From positions 1 through 64,000 of the forward strand of contig NADL03000488.1 of NCBI GenBank assembly GCA_002205965.3: a DNA stretch of 64,000 bases, in the 5' to 3' direction. Origin of the DNA: Kappaphycus alvarezii. Taxonomy: Eukaryota > Rhodophyta > Florideophyceae > Gigartinales > Solieriaceae. The notes beneath the pieces were generated by a model. The model saw only the letters and a list, made by a program, of their open reading frames with translations, ran no database searches and was not told the origin of the DNA. The position numbers and the translations under genes were made by a program. Positions 45,900 to 55,935 of this stretch are shown here, in pieces. Every line of letters starts with the position of its first letter. Position 1 is the first letter of the stretch.

Positions 45900-47086
45900 G
45901 AAACTCGAAATAATTCTGCCGATGTTCCGAAAAGATGGTTCGAGGCTTTTTTACAATGGAAAGTTGTGCGTACCAAGAAGGTCAGTTTCGGATATTTTGC
46001 AAATTGCTCACGAATTGAAAGTTGGTGGACATTTTAAATTTGCAAAGACACTGTCTAGATTAGAAAACTTCCATTGGAAACATAAGGGCCGGGATGTTTG
46101 AAAGTATTGTGAAGGATGTCTCACGTGTCAGCAGTATAAGGACTCTAATCAAAAAAAAGTTGACTGATACAATGTCACTGAAATTGCCAGACCGCCAATG
46201 GGGATCATTAGCTACAGATTTTATTGTGAGGCTACGTTTGACGAGGAGCGGTAATGATGCTATCACGACTTGGGTTGATCGACTTACTCGTCGAGTCCAT
46301 TTTCAGAAATCCAAAACATCAGATACTGCTGAGGACATAGCTCGAGACTTCTTCGCGGACATCTTTAAGAACCACGGGTTGTCGGACAATGTGACCTCAG
46401 ATAGGGACAGCAAGTTCATTTCAAAGTTTTGGAAGACACTGATGAATCTTTGTAGGTTGAAATTAAGAATGCCTACAAGTAGACACCCACAAACAGATGC
46501 CGCTTCAGAGATTATGAATAGGATTACCGGGAACTATCTCCGTTGCTATTTCTCGTATCATTAGGATGACTGGGATGAACTGCTTCCTTCTCGAATTTGC
46601 ATACAACTCGGCTGTGAGCGATGTCCTCGGTGTGTCACCATTTCAGCTGGGCTTGGGATGGACACCTAAATCGCCATTGGAATTCTTGGCTATCAGCAGC
46701 ATACCTCTTCAGATTTTGGACCCCTTTCGTGCCAAGCTTAAGGTTTCTCTTGAAGATGCGCAGTTTGCCTACAAAGTGGCAAAATCCCTGCAAGCCGCAC
46801 ATGCTTCAAGGCAATACAAGGTTCCAGATTATAAAAACTGTTCAAATGTATGTATCAATCGTTCGTTGTTTACGTATATTTATTCTAAGTCCCGGGATTC
46901 TAAAAAGCTTAGTGCGCGCAGATTTGGGCCATTTGTGGTTAAGGAGATAATTGGTAAGAATGCTGTTCGACTGGATCTCCCTGCTCATTTTCAAATCCAT
47001 CTTGTCATTCATATCATTCACACCACACCACATTTGGGGCAGCCCGATGACATTGCTTTACCCATTCCTCCTGCACCTGCAACGCT
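45900..47086 (+). mobile_element. Chromovirus integrase up to the GPY/F-like module
   Basis: Zinc-binding region with AHELKVGGHFKFAKT, catalytic core with ATDFIVRLRLTRSGNDAI, NVTSDRDSKFISKFW (second Asp) and PQTDAASEIMNRI (Glu). FAYNSAVSDVLGVSPFQLGL and ARRFGPFVVKEIIGKNAVRL follow, the GPY/F-type C-terminal module of chromoviruses. It ends at LGQPDDIALPIPPAPAT, where the foreign segment starts. Confidence 0.85.
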
Positions 47087-48666
47087 CGATACCAAGCTAC
47101 GCCTTCTCATTATTGCTCATGCTGGCTTTGCTGGTCACTGAGGTGCCTAAATAACGGTTAACGCACTTCGTGAGCACTTAAACTGGTCCACTCTTCGCGA
47201 AGATGTTAGAACATTCGTAGCTTCCTGCTTACTATGTGCTCTCACAAAGAGTAGAAATCCCACGTCCCCTTTCAGCCACGTTGCACGCTATGAAGCCTAA
47301 CGAGATCATTCATTTCGATTATTTCTATCTTGGCGACAGCGATGATGACAATAAGTACGTTCTCGTTGTCAAAGACGACCAAATTGGGTACTGCTTGCTG
47401 GAAGCAACTATCCTAGCCAACGCTGAACGCACAGCCGGGGTACTGGCAATATGTAGCCATGTTTTTACTACACCAATGACGTGGGTATCTGACCAAGGCT
47501 CACACTTCAAGAACTAAATAATGGAGAACCCGGATTCTACGCACCGCATCAAGCAAAACTTCACTGTTGCTTATTCCAATTGGGCTAACGGTACAGTAGA
47601 GTCGCTTATCCATTCCGTCCTCTTCGCTACTGGCGCTATGATTGAGGAGCTGAAACTTGCTTTATAGGACTGGACCTCTGTTATCCCGATCGTCGCCTCT
47701 GCTCTTATTGAAACGGACCTGGATCAACTTGGAAAACGCCCCGTTGGAATTGAACTGAGCCCTCTCGAATTTACGACCGGAATCAACCCAAGACGCGCCC
47801 TACTTCCCATCTTCCGTACCGACTAAAAATAGTACCGAGACAGAGACCATAAGCCAATAATGATCCATGCAAGTTCTAGCTATCCAAGAACTGCAAACAG
47901 CTCTCGAAAATATTCACAAAGAAGTTGCTTGCTCTGAATCCCTTAGTCTAGAAAGAGCCATCGCTGCTCAAAACAGGGCAACGAACGTTGTCACTGCCTC
48001 ACTCGAAATTGGAGACTTCGTCCTTGTTCTCCGCTCAAACGACCATGGTCACAAATTGCGTTTCGAATGGTATGGACCTTGTCGCATCACGAAGGTCCAC
48101 AGTCCTCTGGTCTATAGTGTTTCAAGTATCAACTGCTCTAAGAATGAGCACGTACATTGCGCAAGGCTGACCAAGTATCGTGACTCGTTACTCGGTAAGC
48201 CAGTTCCACAACACATGCTGGACCTTGCCGAAACAACAGAAAAGCGCAATGAGATTTTGAGAAGATAATGGACGTGGGAGAAGCACCCGATGGTCTTTTC
48301 TTCCAAGTTTAATGTGAGGGCCTACAGGACAGACGTGCATGGACCTGGAACTCTTCGCTGAACTTCACACTGATATTCCCGAAATGGTATCCAAATTCCT
48401 CTGTACGTTCAAAAGAAAGAAATTTACGGTCAACAAAATCAAGCTCCAGATCGACATTGCTTGAGTGCTACCATCCTCAATTCCCGATAGAACTCATGGG
48501 GGTATTGTTTCAAGCTGCCACCATTCAACGCATTTCTTATCCCTACAATAATCAAAGAATAGTTGTTTTTTAATATCGAAGACCTACCGTTAAATTGTAG
48601 CTATGATCCGATTCACATCTAAACAAAACACCCCAACCGGCCGACGGCTGGGGCATCGCAGAAGAT
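47087..48666 (+). repeat. Right arm of 1.58-kb inverted repeat: foreign gypsy segment inside chromovirus
   Basis: Same content as 35,975-37,552 in reverse: the integrase zinc region to C-terminus and about 155 bp of LTR of the other gypsy family. It is in the sense orientation of the host chromovirus. It has no own LTR pair or target duplication. The junctions share only a few bases with the source (cgatacc on the left, gcagaagat on the right). Confidence 0.92.
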
Positions 48667-48810
48667 GCCCTTGAGGTTATCTTGGATCACAAAAAGGTTG
48701 GACGCGGTTACAAGTTCTTGGTTTTGATGCGTGGTGTGCCACGTCATGATGCGGAGTGACAACCAACGAGGGACTTTACAGATGTTATGGAATATGGATA
48801 TGTCATGGTA
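48667..48810 (+). mobile_element. Chromovirus chromodomain
   Basis: Reads ALEVILDHKKVGRGYKFLVL followed by MRGVPRHDAE and QPTRDFTD, matching the retroelement chromodomain (ILDHR..GRG.QYLVKW.G) that directs integration to marked chromatin. It belongs to the element whose integrase stops at 47,086. It identifies this element as a chromovirus. Confidence 0.75.
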
Positions 48811-48906
48811 ACTAAGGCTTTTTAGCAGTATATTCAGAAGAACAATATACTACCGCAGTACCATTGACGAGGACGTCAATAGTCCGGGGGAGGGAATAGT
48901 GTATAG

Positions 48907-49332
48907 TGTAACAATGTCTCTGTTACACCGCTGTGTAAAAGAGACTTGTTCGCTTTTGTTATTTCAGTTCTCTATGACACAGTGGTGTAACAGAGAAACT
49001 GCATCGTCTTGAATGAGTTTAGAAGTTTGATTTTCCTTCAATGTTTTTATTCGGCGTGGAGCCCCACGCCATCGTTTTATTTACTTGGTTCTGTTTTAGA
49101 TGGTACAATTATATAGTTACACCTCTACTTTCTAGTAACTTCTGCTAAGCTAACAAATTATAGAATTTCTAGAGTACAGTTATAGTACTGTCTATTTAAA
49201 GGGGGCTCATCTGGATTCTTGTGGGAATCCAGGTACACTCCATACACCCTTTGCCCCCAACTTTCTAAAACCCACTACCGTCGTCTGTACTGTTCCTTTA
49301 GCAGCGCCCCGGCTGCCTCCCTCTCTTTTTCA
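48907..49332 (+). repeat. Chromovirus 3' LTR
   Basis: 426 bp, the partner of 41,613-42,037, preceded by the polypurine tract and followed by ttagg (49333-49337). Confidence 0.92.
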
Positions 49333-49337
49333 TTAGG

Positions 49338-50166
49338 CATGATCCTTTTGGGGTCTTTTACTTGTGCTTAATACTTTCTGTATAGAACCAGGTAGCTCCT
49401 CATCCTAGGTATGAGTAGCTGCCTGGTTCTAGCACGGGGTTTTTTTTGGATCATTTTCTTCTGTAGCCGTAGAAACAACCTCTTTTTTGCACTAGAAAAT
49501 CGAAAGAACAAGAAGGCTCCATTCTTGTGCTTTTCAACGAGTTCCTTTCCGCATGTAGCATCTAAATGTGTGCTAAAGGTTTCAGTAGCCCCCCAGAGGC
49601 TGTTGTAAGAACTCTTGGAGCAACAGAAACCGATGCCGAGTCTGAGTCTGATTTCGAACATGCGCTCTCGATATCTGGCAAAATACTCTCTCCGGCTTCG
49701 TTATTGATGAGTGGGCGACGAAGGCAGTTTGAGCTGTCGGAATCGTGGTTCCCCTTTACTAGCATCAGTTTCTTGTTTTCCACCAGGCATGCGGACCAGT
49801 AACTTAGCGAAGGGTTAACACTTAGTCCAAGTTTCCCTTCTCAATCACTTGCTGAGTAAGAGTCTTATCTATACCCTATTCAATTCAGAGTACAATTTAG
49901 AAGCGGTGCGAGGCAGGCTGTCCACTTTATTCGGCTGTTCGCTTCCTTCACACCTCATTCAATCCAAAATCTACTGTAAAAGCAGAGCAGATTAGAACCT
50001 TCTACCTATTCCAGCGAAAATGAAACTCGGCCGTGGTTTCTCCCATAAATGGCCAATTGCAATGGCTGGAAGTCCGACTGAGCCAGAGTTTACCCATGTC
50101 GGTCTAGTCTTACGATCGAGCCTCCGAAGGAGCTATAGGAGCAGTACTCTTAAACCTCCCTACGGC
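49338..50166. other. Flank right of chromovirus
   Basis: Holds a strong hairpin at 49,385-49,429. A minus-strand frame (about 49,562-49,783) is Ser/Asp-rich (ESACSKSDSDSASVSVAPRV) and looks coding-like, but has no recognisable domain. No gene is called. Confidence 0.35.
49385..49429. repeat. 19-bp near-perfect inverted repeat (hairpin)
   Basis: Arms gaaccaggtagctcctcat and atgagtagctgcctggttc pair at 17 of 19 positions around the 7-nt centre cctaggt. Possible remnant of a fold-back element or a structured RNA; nothing nearby decides this. Confidence 0.7.
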
Positions 50167-50173
50167 AGTGGTG

Positions 50174-50684
50174 AAGTAAGTGGGGGGGAAATTGGGGTGC
50201 CTCATTGATTAGGGATGTGAGACGGTTATTTCGGAAAACTAGGGGGGCAGGTTTGTGTACCAGAGAGTCTGAAAATGGGGCAGAGTCAGGAGGGATGGCC
50301 TCACAGGGCTAGTGTGAGGCCTGCCGTAAGGGATGCTGCCTTGGACGAAACCGTCGCCGCAGCGTGTCTTTGCATAAGGACAGATCGCACCCGCCCGAAG
50401 GTCTCCATTGCTCGTACGGCGACGTGCCTAGCCACGTCTGTCTGCACCGCGAATGCGTCCGGGTGCCACCTGCCAAGAGCGGATATCGGCACTGGGATCA
50501 GTCGGGACCTGGCATACGTGGTGATAAAGTCTTGATACCTTCTGAACTTTGACGCTTTCGCGGCGTTCAGAGATGTCAAGAGGTTGAAGCAACGGGCCCA
50601 TGTGTTTGAGGGAGCAAGTGAAATGACAAATGTAGCGTCGAAAAAGTCTGTCCCGCCGGCGCTCCCCATAGCCTTAATGCTAGG
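50174..50684 (-). mobile_element. LINE family 1 copy, 511 bp, 7-bp target duplication
   Basis: The direct repeat AGTGGTG lies at 50167-50173 and 50685-50691. Minus-strand frame from the ATG at 50,669: AGGTDFFDATFVISLAPS (second catalytic Asp present), then RSRLIPVPISALGRWHPDAF, then SSKAASLTAGLTLAL with its stop near 50,301. The 3' UTR matches 12,625-12,743. Its end, read on the plus strand, begins aagtaagtgggggggaaatt. The retained nuclease frame is open throughout, so this is one of the younger copies. The RT part is missing through 5' truncation. Confidence 0.88.
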
Positions 50685-50747
50685 AGTGGTGCTTTAGTCT
50701 CACTCGATGCTTGCAGCAGCAACGCTGTAATTCCGTTCAGTCGAGGT

Positions 50748-50822
50748 GCGGTCCGTAGTGCAGTCGGTGCAGTCGGTCGATGCAGTGTGTGATGCCGTCG
50801 GTCGATGCCGTCGGTGCTTTAA
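50748..50822. repeat. Short degenerate tandem repeat
   Basis: Repeats of the words gcagtcggt and gatgccgtcggt in irregular order. No coding potential is inferred. Confidence 0.55.
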
Positions 50823-51107
50823 TACAGTAGACTCCTACACCTGCATTCAAATGAAATGCAGGCCCAATTACTTTGTTTTCTCTCAAAGCACAGGTTGAGT
50901 CGAAAGCAAAAAAATTGTCTTAGCGGGGGTTCTGGAAAGAAATCGATCTCGGGCATGGGTCCTCTCCCTTGAAAAATCGATCTCGGGGCGCGGGCTTTGT
51001 CTCGAAATTATCTCGGAGGCAATGGTCTTCCCTTGCAAACACAAGAATTCTTGTGCTTACTGTACGTTCAACTATATGCAGTACTAGGCGGGAGGTCACC
51101 TCGCAAA

Positions 51108-51281
51108 ATGTCCAATGCGGCCTGCTTGATGGCTAGAGTGAAGTTGACCTTTTAGGGAGAATAGTTCCTTTTCATTACTGTGTTGGTATACTTTTTTGAG
51201 TCGATTGTGGTTGTCTGGAAAATTTCAGGATAGATCCAATACATCTTTCAAGAGTAAAGCACCCAAACCTTTTCCCTATTT
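51108..51281 (+). mobile_element. LINE 3' copy, about 174 bp
   Basis: Starts within the last codons (MSNAACLMARVKLTF, stop at about 51,160). A 3' UTR follows with ggatagatccaatacatctt and the C-rich box gtaaagcacccaaacctttt. GCAAA at both ends may be a weak target duplication. Confidence 0.65.
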
Positions 51282-51591
51282 GCAAAGGTTAACCATGAAA
51301 AGTGGGTTAAAGGTACGAAAAGGTACTGCGCGTGTGATATTCTCAACAGGGCACGTACGTACACAAATGTACGCGGTGGTGCCCAATCCTCCTGTACACC
51401 CTGCAAAGGGCATTGCAGCATTGCAGCAGAGCACTGATTAACAACACTTCTGTGCACTTTGGCGAACTTGGAAAAAACATGTTCGGGAACAGCAGGGAGG
51501 ATTTTGAGTATCAATAAGTCATGCACCAGCTCGACTATTACGTTCCGTCCGAAGTTTAGGGGAACATTATTGCCAGGCACTACAGTCCTGA

Positions 51592-51663
51592 TGCGATGTG
51601 GGAGAATCGAACTCCCGTTTTCACGGCCACAACGTGAGGTCCTAGCCACTAGACGAACACCGC
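51592..51663 (-). tRNA. tRNA-His (GTG)
   Basis: A 72-nt cloverleaf without intron. Acceptor gcggtgt pairs with acatcgc (one G-U), and D arm gtctagtggctaggac is standard. Anticodon stem tcacg/cgtga has loop ttgtggc and anticodon GTG. T arm gggag/ctccc has loop ttcgatt, and the discriminator is A. It is typical of eukaryotic nuclear tRNA-His, where the extra 5' G is added after transcription. Internal A and B boxes are intact, so it is probably a working host gene. It lies amid LINE debris: a family 2 LINE tail begins about 100 bp upstream of it. Confidence 0.93.
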
Positions 51664-51759
51664 GTCGATCACCTCTTTACACTCCGTTCACATGACATAG
51701 GTATAAATTCGAAAGTTTAAGCATTTTGGAAAGTGGATCGCGTCCAAGTGTCACTCGAC

Positions 51760-51950
51760 AGTTGGCGTTATCCGCCGCCGTATCTACCAGCGACTGAGTT
51801 GCACCCTCTGGTCATCCATCGCTGAAGCTATCCTGTCGCGAGCCCCGATGCGCATGGACGACGAAGTACACCCGGTTAGATCTTAACCGTATAGTTAGGA
51901 CGTGCGCAGTCCCCAGTAGATACTGAACGCATTAAACTTCTTCTATCCTG
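51760..51950 (+). mobile_element. LINE family 2 tail
   Basis: Encodes RRRIYQRLSCTLWSSIAEAI followed by LSRAP, the last helix of the nuclease region (as RQERYQLLSEGF at 12.2 kb). A 3' UTR follows, ending agatactgaacgcattaaac. Homologous tails lie at 52,005, 55,295 and 56,119. Confidence 0.7.
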
Positions 51951-52004
51951 TTCCTCGAAGACTTCATCCCGCGCATCGCAGAGAAGCTCAACACAACCAC
52001 AGCA

Positions 52005-52195
52005 GTGATCCGCAGACGTATTTATCAGCGCATTAGTTGCACACTGTGGTCTTCTGTTGCAATGGCGATTCTATCGCGAGCCCCACTGCACGTGCCTGAC
52101 GTGGAACGTCCGGTTAGTTCTTAGCCGTATAGGCAGTCCTGCAGTGTACACGATAGATACTCAATGAAGTAAAGTTTCTTCTAATTTGGATCCTG
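52005..52195 (+). mobile_element. LINE family 2 tail
   Basis: Reads RRRIYQRISCTLWSSVAMAI, then LSRAP, then a 3' UTR ending agatactcaatgaagtaaag. It is clearly diverged from the neighbouring tail at 51,760, so the two are independent insertions of different subfamilies, or an old tandem pair. Confidence 0.65.
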
Positions 52196-52307
52196 CAGCG
52201 GACACCCGTCAAATTAATGCCATTTCGTTATCAATGAGTAGGCTCTTAACCAAACAGTCGGTCAGTCGGTGCACACTCTACAAGAGAGTGCTGTACAGTA
52301 CGTACCT

Positions 52308-52390
52308 TCGAAGGGGTAAATGTGGGGTGATTTAATATTTGAAAGATATGGACGGTTGTGGCCCGGAATATCCTACAGGGTGCCAAGTAA
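52308..52390 (-). mobile_element. LINE 3'-end stub, about 83 bp
   Basis: A G-rich box (aaggggtaaatgtggggtga) followed by the common 3' UTR (aagatatggacggttgtggc, cctacaggg). Flanked by TACCT at 52303-52307 and 52391-52395, a short possible target duplication. Confidence 0.6.
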
Positions 52391-52395
52391 TACCT

Positions 52396-54525
52396 CTTAA
52401 ATTACCCTAAAAAGCCGGCTTCGAAGGTAATGGTTACAACCTAAAATCGCGGACACCCGTAATACTAATACTGTAAAGTTTGACGATGATAGCCAATAAA
52501 AGCACTGCACGTGGCAAGCGTGGCCACCACAACACGTGGCAGGAGTGGCCACCAGATTAGTTAATTGTACAGTACAGTACAATACAGTTCGATCCCTTCC
52601 GACCCTTCAGTGCTTCAGTTCAGAAATCAACTACAGCACTCCTCAAGCACATTCAAACATCGCATTTTCAACTTTTTCCACCACCCCAAAGCCATTCCAT
52701 ATCCATGCACGAGCACCTCGCAGGAAACGCCCAACTCTCCTCCCACGCGCGCAAACAACCCCCAACCAACGGCACCGTCACTCGTGTGATACAACACGAA
52801 CCGTACTTAACTCCGTCCTCTCATCCCTTGCTTCGGCTACAGCGCATCGTCACGCACCCCTAGAGCCTACAGCACCATTGTTTACTTTACGCGATTTATT
52901 CCCTGCACAGCGGCGATATTCTACGACCACACAAAACGCAAGTAGGCAGTCCGGTGGTGCGGGAATGGAATACACGCCACGAACCATGTTTGTACACTCT
53001 GCGTGGAGTTGAAAACGGGGCCAGCCCGGCAGAGTCAGCGCGCGACGTGACGTCCTGGTTGGGGAGTGGTTGCGGCCGTCTGGAGCGTGGATGGAGGGGG
53101 TGCGTTTGAATGAGATGTAAACAAGGCATGGGGTTCATCGATGGTGCATCGGGGGATTGCCAGCAATCTTGCGTTGGTATGAGTGATGTGCTTGTGGTAG
53201 TTTGGGGTTGAGGGCGTTGACTAGGCGGTAGTATTGCGCAAGTGGATGTGCGGCCAAGGTGCGGATGCGTTTTCTGTTACAGAACTGAGAGAAGTTTACT
53301 TCAATGAGTATCTATCGTTGCCAGCTAGAGTAGAGGAATGGTGTGGGTCTCGAGACACTGAGGTGTTAGTCTGGAGGGGGTGTCGAGCAGATAACGGTCC
53401 TTTGTCGTCAATGCCCTGTTGTAATACGTTTGTGCATACCCGCCTAATTCGTCACTAAATGTTTTGTACGCAAGCACAAGGCCAGGCGACATCTCCTGGT
53501 CTGACGACTGCGGTACGTTCCTCACCTTTCTGAATAGGCTTGCAACTAGTCTGACGCATGCTTTGAAGATGAATTTAAGGGCGAGACCTGGGGCGAGACC
53601 TATCCGCCGCAATTGATGCAGTGATTGTGCTGTGCAGGAGGAGAGTCAGAGTTGTCTCTATGGATTCATCAAACTGCTCATAGAGCCAACCACGGATCTA
53701 CTAAAGTGCTGTTACAACCCTCCGCATGTTCTCCTACATGCTTTCTCAAAATTCCGTCCAGATTACACACACGCTAAAGTGCTGATGAACGATGAATCCT
53801 TATCGTGTAAAGGACTGAATGCGTTATGATGTGAGCATTGCAATGCTACATTGCTTATGTTCATGCAAGTAGGAACAGCACAGCACAACCAAGCATTGCG
53901 ACTGCATTTGTAATCATCACAGAGTGCCTTTCAAAACTCATCTCATAGCAGAGATTACCACTCGAGACAGTCCTATACCCCTTTTTCCCTCTCGTGATTA
54001 GCAGGGAGCTGCATTGCATTGTTATGAGCGTTATCATATGTCCAGCGGCAGCCTGATTCTTAGATTCTGAATGCATTAAACTTCTTCCCTCATCTCCCGC
54101 ATTCCTGTCCATGAGACACGCGCCAGCATTTCTCTCAAGAGCCGTGACACGATCCCGTTACGTTAGCAATTGGGGTCCTTTAATTTAAGAGGAAATTAAA
54201 GGCACTGCGAAGTTGTAGGAGGATCTTGCCTACTCTACGCAAACCTTCTGAGCTTAACACTAAGCATCGATACGCGCTTCTCTCAAGACGCCATCAACAG
54301 CAGCATTGTTCATGAGTGTAGCTTAAAAGAGTAATCTCCTGAAGGTAGGTACATAGCAGGGGAAGTCGACTTCCACAATGCGGACTAGTCAACCGGGCTG
54401 AGCAGCTGCTTAATGTAGCACTGGAAACAGCTGAAGATGTCTTTCAAATATTAGAACACCGCAGTCTTCCACGTACAGTACTGAAAAGACGAATAGTATT
54501 GCAAGCGCACTTAAGTAAAATGTCA
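52396..54525. other. Unassigned stretch, possible host sequence
   Basis: The part 52,560-53,010 is C-rich and open on the plus strand for 150 codons (Ser/Thr/Pro-rich, no domain). It could be a 5' UTR or an N-terminal exon. Minus frame 53,325-53,612 is coding-like but unrecognised. At 54,065-54,090 a family 2 LINE end (ctgaatgcattaaacttctt) appears without coding sequence. No gene is called. Confidence 0.3.
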
Positions 54526-54533
54526 TCTTATTT

Positions 54534-54862
54534 GTCCCACTGATCGCAGTGCCGATACACTTTTGGCGGTTGGCACCCGGACGCATTCGCCGTGCTAACC
54601 GACGTGGCTAGGCACCCCGCCGTACGAGCCATAGAGACCTTCGGGCGGGTGCGATCTGTCCTTACGCAAAGACACGCTGCGCGACGGTTTCGTGTAACGC
54701 AGCACGCCATACGGCTGGCCTCACATCAACCCTGTGAGGTCGTCCCTCCTGATACTGTCTCACTTTCGCTCTCCAGTGAAGTACATAGACCTGTTCCCAC
54801 TACCGTAGGCTTCGGAAAATAGCCGTCCTACATCCCTAATCAGTAAAGCACCCCACCCCCCC
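54534..54862 (+). mobile_element. LINE family 1 copy, 329 bp, perfect 8-bp target duplication, next to tRNA-Glu
   Basis: The direct repeat TCTTATTT lies at 54526-54533 and 54863-54870. It encodes FGGWHPDAFAVLTDVARHP and VRAIETFGRVRSVLTQRHA, then a frame change inside the terminal peptide, and a 3' UTR like 12,625-12,743 ending in the C-rich box. Its 3' end lies 28 bp from the 3' end of the tRNA-Glu gene. Confidence 0.88.
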
Positions 54863-54889
54863 TCTTATTTATCGGAACCAAAAAAGTTA

Positions 54890-54961
54890 TTCCCCCACGG
54901 GGAATCGAACCCCGGCCACCCGAGTGAGAGTCGGATATCCTAACCACTAGACCATGGGGGA
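54890..54961 (-). tRNA. tRNA-Glu (CTC)
   Basis: A 72-nt intron-less cloverleaf. Acceptor tccccca pairs with tggggga, and the D arm is gtctagtggttaggat. Anticodon stem tccga/tcggg has loop ctctcac and anticodon CTC. T arm cgggg/ccccg has loop ttcgatt, with discriminator A. It fits the eukaryotic tRNA-Glu consensus closely and shows no damage, so it is probably functional. A LINE copy is inserted just downstream of its 3' end. Confidence 0.95.
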
Positions 54962-55228
54962 AGGAATGCCGAAGAAAGCCGTCCTCGTTGCAGCTGGGGA
55001 ATGCTAAGCAATATATTTGGAACACATACATTACACGTGTGAACGTGGCAATCGTGGCCAATTATTGCCAGATCCAGGTCCTACTCCTCTTGCCAGGCAC
55101 TGAGCTGCTACCTGCGGACATACTGTCCCCCCCAACAGCTCTTGACGGCGCTGAGGCCCGCCCGATCGCCAGCGATGTCAACGTTGCCTCTCCCTTCAAG
55201 CACGATGTACGAACAAGAGCAAGGCTAC

Positions 55229-55435
55229 TGGGAATTTGACCCTATGTTCCACTCGCAGTAAACTAACCCAATTTCAATTTTTTTTTTGGAATGATGGGGT
55301 TGCTCAAGCTATCCTATCCCGAGCCCCAATGCGCATGGACGACGAGGTACATCCGGTTAGATCTTAACCGTATAGTTAGGACGTGCGCGGTCCTCAGTAG
55401 ATACTGAATGCATTAAACTTCTTTCTTTCTTGATT
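55229..55435 (+). mobile_element. Two LINE ends in tandem (terminal stub plus family 2 tail)
   Basis: 55,229-55,275 is the 3' UTR end seen at 13,850 (accctatgttccactcgcag, agtaaactaacccaa), with the box running into a poly(T) stretch. At 55,295-55,435 a family 2 tail follows (QAILSRAPMRMDDEVHPVRS-like, then agatactgaatgcattaaac and a cttt repeat). Confidence 0.6.
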
Positions 55436-55439
55436 ACTT

Positions 55440-55935
55440 CGTCGTCTGACACTTCTACTGCAGTAAACCGAATTTCAATTTCGATTGCTGGTACTGTATC
55501 AGGAAACTTAAGTAAACCACCCCATTTAAACCAATTTTAAACAAAACCCGAAGGCGTCGATGGGTAGACGTCAAGGCGCGAGAGTGGGGTTATTACGGCC
55601 ACGACAGGACACTGGCCTGCCTTTGATGGGGCCATACGCAATCGAGCGATTGTAGATGCCTTCTTGCAGCACGGACCGGTAGTATGTTCAACCCTTTCGA
55701 CTTTGCACTCAACCTCCGTTATCAAAGTAATTGAGTAAAACCCAAACCACCCTATTTTACCCAGGGGGGAACAGTGACCTTTAAATGTAAAGCTGTGAAG
55801 TGGGGACAGAGACTATCTGGCCCAGCCGTAGGCAGTACTACTGAGAGCTGTCGCTTGTGATACGTATTTTACCCATACGTTCCAACCCGTACCAACCCAA
55901 TCAAGTAAACCACACTATTTGACCCAAACGTTTCA
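55440..55935 (+). repeat. Cluster of degenerate LINE terminal boxes
   Basis: Boxes near 55,460 (cagtaaaccgaatttcaatt), 55,511 (agtaaaccaccccatttaaa), 55,733 (gagtaaaacccaaaccaccc) and 55,904 (aagtaaaccacactatttga), all in the same orientation. The sequence between them is not recognised. A minus-strand 62-codon frame (55,537-55,725) has no domain. Confidence 0.45.

Larger units (their letters stand above)
41613..49332 (+). mobile_element. Ty3/gypsy chromodomain retrotransposon (chromovirus), with internal insertion
   Basis: LTRs of 425-426 bp at 41,613-42,037 and 48,907-49,332 are about 93 percent identical by eye and are flanked by ctagg/ttagg (41608-41612, 49333-49337). A primer site tggtagcatagcc (42,039) matches the end of initiator tRNA-Met. 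The polypurine tract gggggagggaatag precedes the 3' LTR. Order: gag, protease, RT, RNase H, integrase with GPY/F-like module, chromodomain. Between integrase and chromodomain lies a 1.58-kb segment of a different gypsy family (47,087-48,666). The element is broken in several places. LTR divergence suggests it is older than the copia element. Confidence 0.92.
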
